A stretch of DNA of 64,000 nt, taken from contig NZ_AP023360.1 in assembly GCF_018326265.1 (NCBI RefSeq), positions 7,995,001 to 8,059,000 of the forward strand, given 5' to 3'. The position numbers and the translations under genes are program-made. The notes below the pieces were generated by a model, which worked only from the letters and a program-made list of their open reading frames with translations, was not told the DNA's origin and searched no databases. Each line of letters starts with the position of its first letter. Position 1 is the stretch's first letter. The stretch comes from Catellatospora sp. IY07-71. GTDB lineage: Bacteria > Actinomycetota > Actinomycetes > Mycobacteriales > Micromonosporaceae. Shown here piece by piece: positions 49,942 through 58,293 of the stretch.

Positions 49942-51102
49942 TCAGCCCTTCGGGATCTCCACCTTCGGCACGACAGCGCCGCCCTTGACCTCGAACGCCC
50001 ACACCAGAACCTGGGTCGGGTCGAGCTCGCCGTTCTTCTCGAACTTGTACGTCACACCGGTGGCGGCACCGGTGCCGTTGTAGCCGTCGATGAAGGCCAG
50101 CATGTCGGCACGGTTGGTCTTGCCCGCCTTGATGCCCTCGAGGAAGATCTTGGCGATGTCGTACGACACGTCGGCGTAGGTGCCCGGCTCGGCGTTGATC
50201 AGAGCCTTGTAGTCCGCCACGAACGAGCCCTTGGCCGAGGTGGCCGGGGCGCACGGGCAGGTCAGCACGGTGCCCTCGGCGGCCTTGTCGCCCGCGACCT
50301 TGATGAAGTTCGCGTCGTTCACGCCGTCACCGGCGACCATGGTGCCGGTCCAGCCGGCGGCCTTCGCCTGCTTGAGCAGCAGACCGGCCTCGGTGTAGTA
50401 ACCACCGAAGAACAGGACGGTCGCGCCCGAGGCCTTGATCTTGGCCACGGTGGCCGCGAAGTCGACCTGCTTGACCTGGACCTTGTCCTGGCCGGCCACG
50501 GTGCCCAGCACCTTGACGACCTCGGTGGCCAGACCCGTGCCGTACGCGGACTGGTCGTCGACGACGTAGACCTTCTCGGCCTTCAGGACGTCCTTGATGT
50601 AGCGGCCGGCCGCCGGGCCCTGGGCCAGGTCGTTGCCCACGCCACGGTGGAAGACGCCCCAGTCCTTGTCGCTCAGCGACGGACGGGTCGCCGACGGGGT
50701 GATGATCGGCAGGTTGGCGCCCTTGAAGGTGTCCAGGCTCGCCTCGGTCTCACCCGAGAACGCCGGGCCGACCAGGCCGATGACCTTGGTGTCGCCGGCG
50801 GCCTTGGTGGCCAGCGCCGGGGCCTTGGCCGGGTCACCCTGGGAGTCGTACTCCTCCAGCGCGACCTTGCAGTCGGCGTTCTCCTTGTTGTACTGCTCAA
50901 GCGCGAGCTTGACACCATTGCGCATGTGAATGCCGAGACCGGCCGCGTCGCCCGTCAGGGCGCCGAAGAAGCCGAGCTTCAGGTCGCACACCTTCGAACC
51001 GGCGCCCGGCGTGGCGTCGTCCGACTTGCATGCCGCGGCACCACCGGCGACGAGCGCCAGAACGGCGACGCCTCCGAGCACCCGTGCGAGTTGCTGCCTC
51101 AA
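49942..51102 (-). CDS. livJ: Branched-chain amino acid binding lipoprotein LivJ
   Basis: The 386-residue lipoprotein has the lipobox AAAC (Cys about 25) and an SBP family 6 domain: KLGFFGALTGDAAGLGIHMRNGVKLALEQYN, VIGLVGPAFSGET, YVVDDQSAYGTGLATEV and FFGGYYTEAGLLLKQAK. A TTG start at 51102 is chosen because GGAGGAGGG lies 8 bases upstream, giving a compact signal peptide; the ATG further 5' is in the untranslated region. It is the first gene of livJHMGF. Confidence 0.9.
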   Translation of the reverse strand: MRQQLARVLGGVAVLALVAGGAAACKSDDATPGAGSKVCDLKLGFFGALTGDAAGLGIHMRNGVKLALEQYNKENADCKVALEEYDSQGDPAKAPALATKAAGDTKVIGLVGPAFSGETEASLDTFKGANLPIITPSATRPSLSDKDWGVFHRGVGNDLAQGPAAGRYIKDVLKAEKVYVVDDQSAYGTGLATEVVKVLGTVAGQDKVQVKQVDFAATVAKIKASGATVLFFGGYYTEAGLLLKQAKAAGWTGTMVAGDGVNDANFIKVAGDKAAEGTVLTCPCAPATSAKGSFVADYKALINAEPGTYADVSYDIAKIFLEGIKAGKTNRADMLAFIDGYNGTGAATGVTYKFEKNGELDPTQVLVWAFEVKGGAVVPKVEIPKG

Positions 51103-51192
51103 GGCTGGAACCCTCCTCCATCGAAGATCCGGCCACCTCTCAGCCGACGTGGCTGCGGGGACACCGGACCAGACCGTGTACCACGATCTGGG

Positions 51193-51253
51193 CTGGGACG
51201 TTATCCCAGTCACAGCCCAATCGGTAAGACCCCGCTGGCAGGTTGACCCAACC
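51193..51253 (-). promoter_or_regulatory. Two short palindromes in the livJ promoter region
   Basis: CTGGGA-cgtta-TCCCAG (51193-51209) and GGTTG-acc-CAACC (51241-51253) lie 90-150 bp before livJ. These are candidate operator sites for nutrient control of the transporter; no regulator is identified. Confidence 0.35.
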
Positions 51254-51276
51254 GTTACTTGTGTCGCGGACGGCGG

Positions 51277-52455
51277 TCACCTGCTGGAAGCTGTCACATC
51301 CGGCGCCAGGTCCATGATCCACACCCGGCTGTTCACCCCGTCGTCGGCCAGCAGCACCACCCGCCGCCCCGCCGCGGCCACCGCCGCCGCCGCGTCCCCG
51401 CGCGCGGGCAGCTCCCCCGGCAGCTCCACCCCGGTCCACCGGCCGCTCGCCGACCCCAGCCACAGCCCGAATCGCAGCTCATCGGCCACCAGCGCCAACA
51501 CGCCCGCGTCCGCCGGAGCCAGCCCTGCCACCCGGGCCACCGGCCCGCCCGTCGCACCGAACCCGCCCGCGTCCTGCCAGCCGCCGTCCACCAGCCGCCA
51601 CGCCCCGAACACGTCCCCGCGCAGACCCGCCGCGTACGGCACCCCATCGACCCGGGTCACCCGCTGGAACTCCTCGTACCCGTCCGTCGCCGGACCCGGC
51701 ACCCGCGACCAGGTCAGCCCATCGGGTGACGTCCAGCCCAGCGCGTCCCGGTCCACCCGGCCCGGCCGGGTCAGCGAACCCACCAGCAGCCAGCCGCCGT
51801 CCCCCGCCAGCACGTCCGCGGCCGCCGTCCGGCCCCGCTCGTCCGCGGCCAGCTCCGGCACCCCCTCGTGCAGGGCGAAGTCCGTCGCGTCCGGCGAGGA
51901 CCAGAACGCCGCACCCGCCTTGCGGTTGCCCGCGATCCCCCAGCCCCGCGGACCGCCCGCGATCCGGGCGACGTTCACCGCGTCGTTGCCGCCGTACAGC
52001 ACGTACGCCGCGGTCATCTCCGTGAGCGCGCCGTTCGGCGCCGTGTACCAGCTGCTCACCCGGGGATTGCCGTGCGCGCCGCCGCTCTTCGCGCCGATCG
52101 CGGCCAGTCGGCCGTCCGCGCAGCCCGCCGCGTAGAGGACGGACAGCTCGCCGTACCCACCGGGGCGCAGCGGAGCCAGCGTGACCGTCGCCCACTGCCG
52201 CCCGTCGCCGCTGGTCCAGGCCGCGGGCCGGGTCGCGCCCGCGGCGTCCAGCACCCCGCCCACCACGAACCAGCGGCCACCGCAGGTCACCGCGTCACGC
52301 AGCAGCGCCCGTCCCGGAGCGCCCGGGGCGGGCGGCAGCGACACCGGCTCCCACGAGGGGCGCAGCGGTTTCGGCGGGGCGGGCGGCGCCTGCGTGCACG
52401 CGGCGAGCGCGGCCAGCAGAACGGCACCGGCGACGATCCCCCGATTCAAGCGCAT
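51277..52455 (-). CDS. Lipoprotein with beta-propeller-like repeats
   Basis: The 392-residue lipoprotein (lipobox LAAC, Cys about 20) consists of repeated W-T-S-x-D-G / W-x-x-V-x-L blades (AAWTSGDGRQWATV, AFWSSPDATDF, LGWTSPDGLTWSRV), as in sialidase/BNR-type propellers. No catalytic set is evident, so it may bind or scaffold cell-envelope material. ATG at 52455 has TACGAT 6 bp upstream on the minus strand. It separates livJ and pdtaR and is probably unrelated to either. Confidence 0.78.
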   Translation of the reverse strand: MRLNRGIVAGAVLLAALAACTQAPPAPPKPLRPSWEPVSLPPAPGAPGRALLRDAVTCGGRWFVVGGVLDAAGATRPAAWTSGDGRQWATVTLAPLRPGGYGELSVLYAAGCADGRLAAIGAKSGGAHGNPRVSSWYTAPNGALTEMTAAYVLYGGNDAVNVARIAGGPRGWGIAGNRKAGAAFWSSPDATDFALHEGVPELAADERGRTAAADVLAGDGGWLLVGSLTRPGRVDRDALGWTSPDGLTWSRVPGPATDGYEEFQRVTRVDGVPYAAGLRGDVFGAWRLVDGGWQDAGGFGATGGPVARVAGLAPADAGVLALVADELRFGLWLGSASGRWTGVELPGELPARGDAAAAVAAAGRRVVLLADDGVNSRVWIMDLAPDVTASSR

Positions 52456-52461
52456 CGCTCG

Positions 52462-52467
52462 ATCGTA
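52462..52467 (-). promoter_or_regulatory. -10 element of the propeller lipoprotein gene, leaderless type
   Basis: TACGAT on the minus strand ends 6 bp before the ATG. Confidence 0.45.
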
Positions 52468-52489
52468 GGAGCGCCGGGCGCCCGAGTCA

Positions 52490-53110
52490 CTACTCGGCGG
52501 ACTCCGCGGCGGCGGCCTCGACGATGATCCGCTCGGCGACCTCGCGCATCGTCAGGCGGTGATCCATCGCGGTGCGCTGGATCCACTTGAACGCCTGCGG
52601 CTCGTTCATGCCGTACTGCGTCATCAGCGCGCCCTTGGCCCGCTCCACCGCCTTGCGGGTCTCCAGCCGGTCGTTGAGGCCGGCGACCTCCGCCTCCAGC
52701 GCCGCCACCTCGGCGAAGCGGGAAAGCGCGATCTCGATGGCCGGCACGAGGTCGCTCTGCTGGAACGGCTTCACCAGGTACGCCATCGCGCCCGCGGCAC
52801 GCGCCCGCTCCACCAGGTCCCGCTGGCTGAACGCGGTCAGGATGATCACGGGGGCGATGCGCGCGCCGGCGATGCGCTCGGCGGCGGCCAGACCATCCAT
52901 GATCGGCATCTTGATGTCCAGGATGCACAGGTCGGGGTGCAGCTCCTCGGCCAGCTTCACCGCGGTCTCGCCGTCACCGGCCTCGCCGACCACGTCGTAG
53001 CCCTCCTCGCCGAGCATCTCGGCCAGGTCCAGCCTGATCAGCGCCTCGTCCTCCGCGATCAGCACGCGCTTGCGCGCGACACCAGCCTGCTTCTCGGTCA
53101 CCGGAACCAC
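52490..53110 (-). CDS. pdtaR: ANTAR-domain response regulator PdtaR
   Basis: The 206-residue regulator has a receiver domain (VLIAEDEALIR; phosphoacceptor Asp in CILDIKMPIMDG, about 68) and a C-terminal ANTAR RNA-binding domain (about 140-200; AKGALMTQYGMNEPQAFKWIQRTAM). ANTAR proteins bind paired hexaloop RNA hairpins and act as antiterminators. It corresponds to M. tuberculosis Rv1626 in its syntenic place. The start is uncertain: GTG at 53110 is used and GTG at 53101 or 53119 are equal candidates. The cognate sensor kinase PdtaS is not in this window. Confidence 0.92.
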   Translation of the reverse strand: MVPVTEKQAGVARKRVLIAEDEALIRLDLAEMLGEEGYDVVGEAGDGETAVKLAEELHPDLCILDIKMPIMDGLAAAERIAGARIAPVIILTAFSQRDLVERARAAGAMAYLVKPFQQSDLVPAIEIALSRFAEVAALEAEVAGLNDRLETRKAVERAKGALMTQYGMNEPQAFKWIQRTAMDHRLTMREVAERIIVEAAAAESAE

Positions 53111-53134
53111 TACCCCCACACCACGAGCCAACCT

Positions 53135-53157
53135 TGACACGCCTAATCCGGGTGTCA
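53135..53157. promoter_or_regulatory. Inverted repeat between pdtaR and the tRNA gene
   Basis: TGACAC-N11-GTGTCA is a perfect 6-bp inverted repeat in the divergent promoter region. It may be an operator, or part of the tRNA promoter (TTGACA at 53134). Confidence 0.4.
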
Positions 53158-53202
53158 CTGGCATCAGCCTAGTAGGTACGCTAATGCCTGCCGCACTCCA
53201 CG

Positions 53203-53276
53203 GTCCCCGTATCCCAATCGGTAGAGGAACGGAGCTCAAACCTCCGACAGTGTGGGTTCGAATCCCACCGGGGGCA
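53203..53276 (+). tRNA. tRNA-like gene with CAA anticodon and short variable loop
   Basis: A 74-base cloverleaf folds by eye: acceptor gtccccg/cgggggc with one G-T pair, D-arm tcc/gga with loop containing CGGTAGA, anticodon stem cggag/ctccg with loop CTCAAAC (anticodon CAA at 53237-53239, U33 and A37 present), a 5-base variable loop, T-arm gtggg/cccac with TTCGAAT and discriminator A. CAA would read Leu UUG codons, but bacterial tRNA-Leu has a long class II variable arm, which is absent here. CCA is not encoded. It is either a non-canonical tRNA-Leu or a tRNA-derived element. Confidence 0.85.
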
Positions 53277-53295
53277 CTTTGCACACTTCAGCGCC

Positions 53296-54081
53296 GTGTC
53301 GTACCGACCGTCCAGACTGACGTACGTGCATCCGCTGTCCGTGCGAGCCACCGCCCGCGACCTCCATCGCAGCGGCCTGACCATCGCCGAGGTCTCCCGA
53401 CGGCTCGGACTGTGCTATCACACGGTCTCGGTCTGGTGCCGCCGGTCGATGCCCACCGACGCGGTGCCCGACCGCAGCCGCGACCGGTGCCCTCGGTGCC
53501 AGGAGCCACCTGGACCGCCCGGCGACCCGGCCGCCTACGCCTACCTGCTCGGGTTGTATCTCGGCGACGGATATCTGGCGCTCGGCGCACGGGTGCCGGT
53601 GCTGCGGATCGCCTGCGCCGACGCATACCCGCAGATCATGGACGAATGCGAGCGGGCGATGCGAGCCGTGCTCGCCCGCAGCGTGTCGCGGGTGCACGCG
53701 ATCGGCTGCACCGCCGTGCAGAGCGTCGCCAAGCACTGGCCATGCCTGCTGCCGCAGGCGGGCCGGGGCCGCAAGCACGAGCGGCCGATCACACTGGCGC
53801 TGTGGCAGCGCGATGTAGTCATCGGGCACCCCGGCTACTTCGTACGCGGGCTGTTCCACTCCGACGGCTGCCGTTCGATCAACCGCGTCACCGTGCGCGG
53901 CAAGACCTACGAGTACCCGCGCTACCTGCTCGCCAACGAGTCCGCCGACATCCTCGGGCTGGCCGGCTGGGCGCTGGACCTGCTCGGCGTCGCCTGGCGG
54001 CTCAACCGCCGCAACTCGCTGTCCGTCGCGCGCCGCGACGCCGTCGCCCTGCTGGACCAGCACGTCGGCCCCAAGTCCTGA
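53296..54081 (+). CDS. HTH plus two-motif LAGLIDADG homing-endonuclease-like protein
   Basis: The 261-residue protein has an N-terminal helix-turn-helix (about 16-50, LTIAEVSRRLGLCYHTVSVW), a CxxC pair (65-68), and two LAGLIDADG-like motifs: YLLGLYLGDGYL (83-94, Asp 91) and YFVRGLFHSDGC (181-192, Asp 190), spaced about 100 residues as in monomeric LAGLIDADG endonucleases. The C-terminal NESADILGLAGWALDLLGV helix is typical of LAGLIDADG_3-type folds. It is not inside an intron or intein but stands 19 bp downstream of the odd tRNA. The GTG start at 53296 could be replaced by GTG at 53326. Whether it cleaves DNA or is a regulator is open. Confidence 0.8.
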   Translation: MSYRPSRLTYVHPLSVRATARDLHRSGLTIAEVSRRLGLCYHTVSVWCRRSMPTDAVPDRSRDRCPRCQEPPGPPGDPAAYAYLLGLYLGDGYLALGARVPVLRIACADAYPQIMDECERAMRAVLARSVSRVHAIGCTAVQSVAKHWPCLLPQAGRGRKHERPITLALWQRDVVIGHPGYFVRGLFHSDGCRSINRVTVRGKTYEYPRYLLANESADILGLAGWALDLLGVAWRLNRRNSLSVARRDAVALLDQHVGPKS

Positions 54082-54196
54082 TCCGGCCCGGCCACGCCGA
54101 AGCGGGGTGTGCACGGCATGGCGCCGCACACACCCCGTACACCTTCCTAGGAATCCAGTCTGAAAGCTGTGCCCGGACGAAGGGCTCCCGCGCCGG

Positions 54197-55099
54197 TCAG
54201 GCGGCGGGCACCAGCTCCGGCTCGGGCGCGATCTCCGGCGCGACGGCGCGGGTACGCCGCCAGGCCCGCACCGCGAAGGACAGCGCGACCGCCCACGCCG
54301 CGAGCACCAGCGGGTACGCGTACACCCCCAGCTCGCCCTCCACCCCGGCGACCCGCAGCAGGCTGCGCGTGTTCACCAGGATGATCAGCCCGCCCACGAA
54401 CGCGCCGAGCAGCTGCGCGGGCACGTGCCGGACCAGCCACGCGGCGAGCGGCGCCGCGATCACCCCGCCGACGAGCAGCGCCGCGACGGTCGGCAGCACG
54501 AAGCCCTCGGACCCGAGCCCGATGAGGAAGCCCACGGACGCGGCACCCGCGACGAGGAACTCGGACGCGCCGACGGACCCGATGACCTTGCGGGGTTCCA
54601 TGCTGCCCGAGGCGAGCAGCGTGGGCGTGGCGACGGGGCCCCACCCTCCCCCGCCGGTGGCGTCGATGAAGCCGGCGAACAGGCCGAGCGGGCTGAGGAA
54701 GCGGGTGGGCAGCGGCCGGGGCCGGGTGGGCCGCAGTGGCCGGGCGAACCGGATGAGCAGGTACATGCCGAGCGCGAGCAGGATGCCGGCGGTCCACGGG
54801 ATGGCGGCTTCGGTGGAGATGCTGCTGAGCACGGTGGCGCCGGCGAACGCGCCGACGGCGCCCGGCAGGGCGATGTTGCGGACGACGCGCCAGTCGACGT
54901 TGCCGAAGCGCCAGTGGGCGATGCCGGAGGCGAGCGTGGTGCCGACCTCGGCGAGGTGTACGGAGGCGGAGGCGGTGGCCGGTGAGATGCCGGCGACGAG
55001 GAGCAGGGTGCTGGAGGTGACGCCGTACGCCATGCCGAGGGCGCCGTCGACGAGCTGGGCGGCCAGGCCCACCAGCGCCATGATCAGCAGTTTCCGCAC
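54197..55099 (-). CDS. TauE/SafE-family anion exporter
   Basis: The 300-residue membrane protein has about eight helices and the family's paired motifs: GLAAQLVDGALGMAYGVTSSTLLL near the start and GLFAGFIDATGGGGWGPVATPTLL in the middle, both with the G-G-G/W-G pattern. These proteins move sulfite, sulfonates or related organic anions out of or into the cell. GTG at 55099 has AGGAGG upstream. It lies next to an Rrf2-type regulator and an A+T-richer promoter (55100-55214), which suggests control by sulfur status. Confidence 0.88.
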   Translation of the reverse strand: MRKLLIMALVGLAAQLVDGALGMAYGVTSSTLLLVAGISPATASASVHLAEVGTTLASGIAHWRFGNVDWRVVRNIALPGAVGAFAGATVLSSISTEAAIPWTAGILLALGMYLLIRFARPLRPTRPRPLPTRFLSPLGLFAGFIDATGGGGWGPVATPTLLASGSMEPRKVIGSVGASEFLVAGAASVGFLIGLGSEGFVLPTVAALLVGGVIAAPLAAWLVRHVPAQLLGAFVGGLIILVNTRSLLRVAGVEGELGVYAYPLVLAAWAVALSFAVRAWRRTRAVAPEIAPEPELVPAA

Positions 55100-55214
55100 C
55101 CTATGCCTCCTACTGATCCCCTGAACCCGGTATTTCCGACCAGTTTAATAGGAATGGTAGGCGAAGCAAGATGCGGTTGTTAATTTCTGGCGAAACGGCG
55201 TTGTCGGGTAGCTG

Positions 55215-55649
55215 TCAGCCGGCCGCGAGCGGCAGCTGCGCGGCCACCTCGTCCGGCAGCATCCCGGTGACCACGTGCGCGATGGTGACCCGGGTCAGGA
55301 TGCGGCGCTCGGACTCGTCCACCGCCGTCCACACCCGCTGCAGCGCCTGCACCGCGCCGGGCGCGTCGGGCAGCGCGGCGCGCGGCGAGCCGAGCGGCCC
55401 GTCGATCACCTCGATGACCTCGACCAGCGTGATCTGCTCGGCGGGCCGGGCGAGCCAGTAACCGCCCTCCGGCCCGCGCTGGGCGAAGACGATGCCGCCG
55501 CGGCGCAGCTGCAGCAGGATGCTCTCGCAGAACTTCGGCGGGATCTCCTGCGCGCGGGCGATGCGCTCGGAGGTGACGGGGCCGTCGCCGGCGGAGGCGA
55601 GTTCGATCACGGCGCGCAGCGCATAATCGACGCGGGCGGACAGTCGCAT
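55215..55649 (-). CDS. Rrf2-family transcriptional regulator without Fe-S cysteines
   Basis: The 144-residue regulator begins MRLSARVDYALRAVIELA, typical of Rrf2/IscR/CymR, with a winged HTH (ERIARAQEIPPKFCESILLQLRRGGIV) and RGPEGGYWLARP. The three Cys that bind the cluster in IscR/NsrR are absent from the loop near residue 90-105, so it is CymR-like and may respond to sulfur metabolites through a partner. ATG at 55649 is used. It is immediately upstream of the TauE/SafE gene and probably controls it. Confidence 0.88.
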   Translation of the reverse strand: MRLSARVDYALRAVIELASAGDGPVTSERIARAQEIPPKFCESILLQLRRGGIVFAQRGPEGGYWLARPAEQITLVEVIEVIDGPLGSPRAALPDAPGAVQALQRVWTAVDESERRILTRVTIAHVVTGMLPDEVAAQLPLAAG

Positions 55650-55707
55650 GACCCGATTATCGCCCGCCCGGATCACTCCCCTGCCCCACTCGTCGCCATG
55701 ATCACAT

Positions 55708-55776
55708 CGATCTTGCGCGAACTGTTAGCCATTTGCCCGATTTAGGCGAGTCGCACCCACAGTTGATGCAAGATCG
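55708..55776. repeat. Palindromic repeat family B, copy 3
   Basis: A 69-bp copy with the intact left arm cgatcttgcgcgaactgt and a diverged right arm acagttgatgcaagatcg. Confidence 0.88.
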
Positions 55777-55808
55777 ACGCGCCACGGCGGTCGACGCGCC
55801 ACGGCGCC

Positions 55809-56687
55809 TCACGCGCCGACGGGGCGGAGCAGGCCCTCCTGGGCGGCGGTGGCGATGTGGCGGCCGTCGCGGGTGAACATGCGGCCGGTGGCCAGGCCGC
55901 GGCTGCCCGACGCGCTCGGGCTGGCGCAGTCGTAGAGGAACCACTCGTCGGCGCGGAAGGGGCGGTGGAACCAGAGGGCGTGGTCGAGGCTGGCGCCGAT
56001 GACGCCGCCGGGGCCCCATACCTCGCCGTGCACCGACAGGACCGCGTCGAGCAGGGTCAGGTCGGACATGTACGTCAGCGTGCAGGCGTGCAGCAGCGGG
56101 TCGTCGGGCAGCTTGCCGTCCAGGCGCATCCAGACGCGCTGCTGGTCGTTGGCCACGCGCTTGCCGGGGCGGACCCAGCCGGGCTCGTCGACGTAGCGCA
56201 CGTCCATGGGGCGGGGCAGGATCTTCCAGATCCCGAGGCGCTCCGGGTACGGCGCGAGCCGGTCGGACATGGTGGGCAGCTCGTCGGGGCCGGGCACGTC
56301 GGCCGGGGCGGGGTCGTGGTGGTCCAGCCCCTCCTCGCGCACCTGGAACGAGGCGGACATCAGGAAGATCGGCTTGCCGCGCTGCATGGCCACGGAGCGG
56401 CGGACGGAGAACGAGCGGCCGTCGCGGATCTTCTCGACGTGGTAGTCGATGGGTTCGGTCATGTCCCCGGCCCGCACGAAGTATCCGTGCAGCGAGTGCA
56501 CGTGGCGGGACGGGTCGACGGTGCGCCCGCCGGCGACGAGGGCCTGCGCCGCGACCTGGCCGCCGTACACCCGGGGCGGGCCGATCGGCGGGTTCTGGCC
56601 CCGGAAGACGAGTTCGTCGACCGGGGCCAGGTCCAGCAGCTCGACCAGGTTGTCCACGGCGGCCTGGCCGGTGATGGGCTCCGTCAT
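55809..56687 (-). CDS. tesB: Acyl-CoA thioesterase II
   Basis: The 292-residue double-hotdog thioesterase has VYGGQVAAQALVAG (about 39), HSLHGYFVRAGD (about 63), a middle FLMSASFQVREEG segment and the C-terminal ASLDHALWFHRPFRADEWFLYD with the catalytic Asp-containing region. It hydrolyses medium- and long-chain acyl-CoAs. It sits next to pyk, as Rv1618 next to Rv1617. Confidence 0.94.
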   Translation of the reverse strand: MTEPITGQAAVDNLVELLDLAPVDELVFRGQNPPIGPPRVYGGQVAAQALVAGGRTVDPSRHVHSLHGYFVRAGDMTEPIDYHVEKIRDGRSFSVRRSVAMQRGKPIFLMSASFQVREEGLDHHDPAPADVPGPDELPTMSDRLAPYPERLGIWKILPRPMDVRYVDEPGWVRPGKRVANDQQRVWMRLDGKLPDDPLLHACTLTYMSDLTLLDAVLSVHGEVWGPGGVIGASLDHALWFHRPFRADEWFLYDCASPSASGSRGLATGRMFTRDGRHIATAAQEGLLRPVGA

Positions 56688-56740
56688 GTCACTTCCGTTC
56701 GCGCGGGCGGGGCGCGGCGGGCGCCCCGGTCGCGCTCACC

Positions 56741-58198
56741 CTAGCCCTGGGCAGGCTGCGCGGGCTGCGCCAGGGTCTGCGGCATGGCCAGCGAGCCGAG
56801 CTGGTGTACGCGCAGGGTGTTGGTGGAGCCGGGGGTGCCGGGCGGGCTGCCCGCGACGACCACCACGTAGTCGCCGACGCCGGCCCGGCCGAGGCTGAGC
56901 AGCCGCTCGTCGACCTGCCGGAACATGTCGTCGGTGTGGTGCACGAACGGCATGAGGAAGGTCTCCACGCCCCAGGAGAGCGCGAGCTGGTCGCGCACCG
57001 CCGGCTCGGGGGTGAAGGCGAGCAGCGGCAGCTCGCAGTGCAGGCGGGCGAGCCGGTGCACGGTGTCGCCGGTGACGGTGAAGGCCACCAGGGCCTTCGC
57101 GCCGACGGCGCGCGCGATCTGCGAGGCGGCCACGGTGAGCGCGCCGCCGCGGGTGCGGGGGTCGTGCTGCAGCCGGGGCACGGAGATCTGCCCGGCCTCG
57201 GTGGTCGCGATGATCTTCGCCATGGTGCTGACGGTGAGCACCGGGTACTTGCCGACGCTGGTCTCGCCGGAGAGCATCACGGCGTCGGCGCCGTCGAGCA
57301 CGGCGTTGGCGACGTCGGAGGCCTCGGCGCGGGTCGGGCGCGAGTTCTCGATCATCGAGTCGAGCATCTGGGTGGCCACGATGACCGGCTTGGCGTACTC
57401 GCGGCCGAGCTGGACGGCGCGCTTCTGCACCAGCGGGACCTGGTCGAGGGGGAGCTCGACGCCGAGGTCGCCGCGGGCGACCATGAGGCCGTCGAAGGCG
57501 TCCACGATGGCCTCGAGGTTGTCCACCGCCTCGGGCTTCTCGATCTTCGCGATGACGGGCCGGACGACGCCGACCTCGTGCATGATCGCGTGCACCAGCT
57601 TGATGTCCTCGGGCGAGCGCACGAAGGACAGGGCGATCAGGTCGACGCCGAGCTGCAGCGCGAAGCGCAGGTCCTCGGCGTCCTTGTCGGACATGGCGGG
57701 CACGGAGACGGCCACGTTCGGCAGGGAGACGCCCTTGTTGTTGGAGACCGGCCCGCCCTCGATGACGAGGCAGCGGATGTCCGGCCCGGTAACCCCCGTC
57801 ACCTCGACGGCGACCTTGCCGTCGTCGATGAGCAGGCGGTCGCCGACCTTGACCTCGGCCGGCAGCTTCCGATACGTACAGGAGACCCGGTCGGCCGTGC
57901 CAAGGATGTCGTCGCTGGTGATGACAACACTGTCACCGGTACGCCACTCGTGGGGGCCGTCCGCGAACTTGCCAAGTCTGATCTTGGGGCCCTGCAGGTC
58001 GGCCAGCGTCGCGACAGCCTTGCCGGTGGCGGCCGACACCTCACGGACCCGCAGGTAGGCCTGCTCGTGGTCGGCGTGGGAGCCGTGGCTGAAGTTCATG
58101 CGGGCGACATCCATCCCGGCCTCGACGAGCCCGCGGAGGCGCTCGGGGGACCAGGTGGCGGGGCCGAGAGTACAGACGATCTTTGCGCGGCGTGTCAC
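56741..58198 (-). CDS. pyk: Pyruvate kinase
   Basis: The 485-residue glycolytic enzyme converts phosphoenolpyruvate and ADP to pyruvate and ATP. Motifs include TRRAKIVCTLGPAT at the N-terminus, MNFSHGSHADH, LADLQGPKIRLG and the active-site IAKIEKPEAVDN and MVARGDLGVELP. The C-terminal regulatory domain ends in a Gln/Pro/Ala-rich tail (LAQPAQPAQG). GTG at 58198 is chosen as it matches usual TRRAKI starts and lies 8 bp from TAGGCT on the minus strand. Confidence 0.97.
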   Translation of the reverse strand: MTRRAKIVCTLGPATWSPERLRGLVEAGMDVARMNFSHGSHADHEQAYLRVREVSAATGKAVATLADLQGPKIRLGKFADGPHEWRTGDSVVITSDDILGTADRVSCTYRKLPAEVKVGDRLLIDDGKVAVEVTGVTGPDIRCLVIEGGPVSNNKGVSLPNVAVSVPAMSDKDAEDLRFALQLGVDLIALSFVRSPEDIKLVHAIMHEVGVVRPVIAKIEKPEAVDNLEAIVDAFDGLMVARGDLGVELPLDQVPLVQKRAVQLGREYAKPVIVATQMLDSMIENSRPTRAEASDVANAVLDGADAVMLSGETSVGKYPVLTVSTMAKIIATTEAGQISVPRLQHDPRTRGGALTVAASQIARAVGAKALVAFTVTGDTVHRLARLHCELPLLAFTPEPAVRDQLALSWGVETFLMPFVHHTDDMFRQVDERLLSLGRAGVGDYVVVVAGSPPGTPGSTNTLRVHQLGSLAMPQTLAQPAQPAQG

Positions 58199-58206
58199 GA
58201 CGGGCA

Positions 58207-58212
58207 AGCCTA
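58207..58212 (-). promoter_or_regulatory. -10 element of pyk, leaderless type
   Basis: TAGGCT on the minus strand ends 8 bp before the GTG start. Confidence 0.4.
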
Positions 58213-58293
58213 GTCCTCTGATGTGACCTACGTTGCAACGGGGCGACACTGTCTCGACAAATGCGCGATACACGCGGGAGACTGATCGATCGT

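Noticed and set aside
53203-53276. tRNA 3' end as an integrase attachment site
   Set aside because: No repeat of the tRNA 3' end and no integrase gene was seen in the window.
53181-53384. Small frame antisense to the tRNA containing the WDSNPH and RFELRSS peptide
   Set aside because: This peptide type is a well-known artefact of translating tRNA genes.
53070-55124. 684-codon frame across the tRNA, the LAGLIDADG gene and the TauE gene
   Set aside because: It reads through a tRNA and two real genes in other frames; no domain is recognisable.
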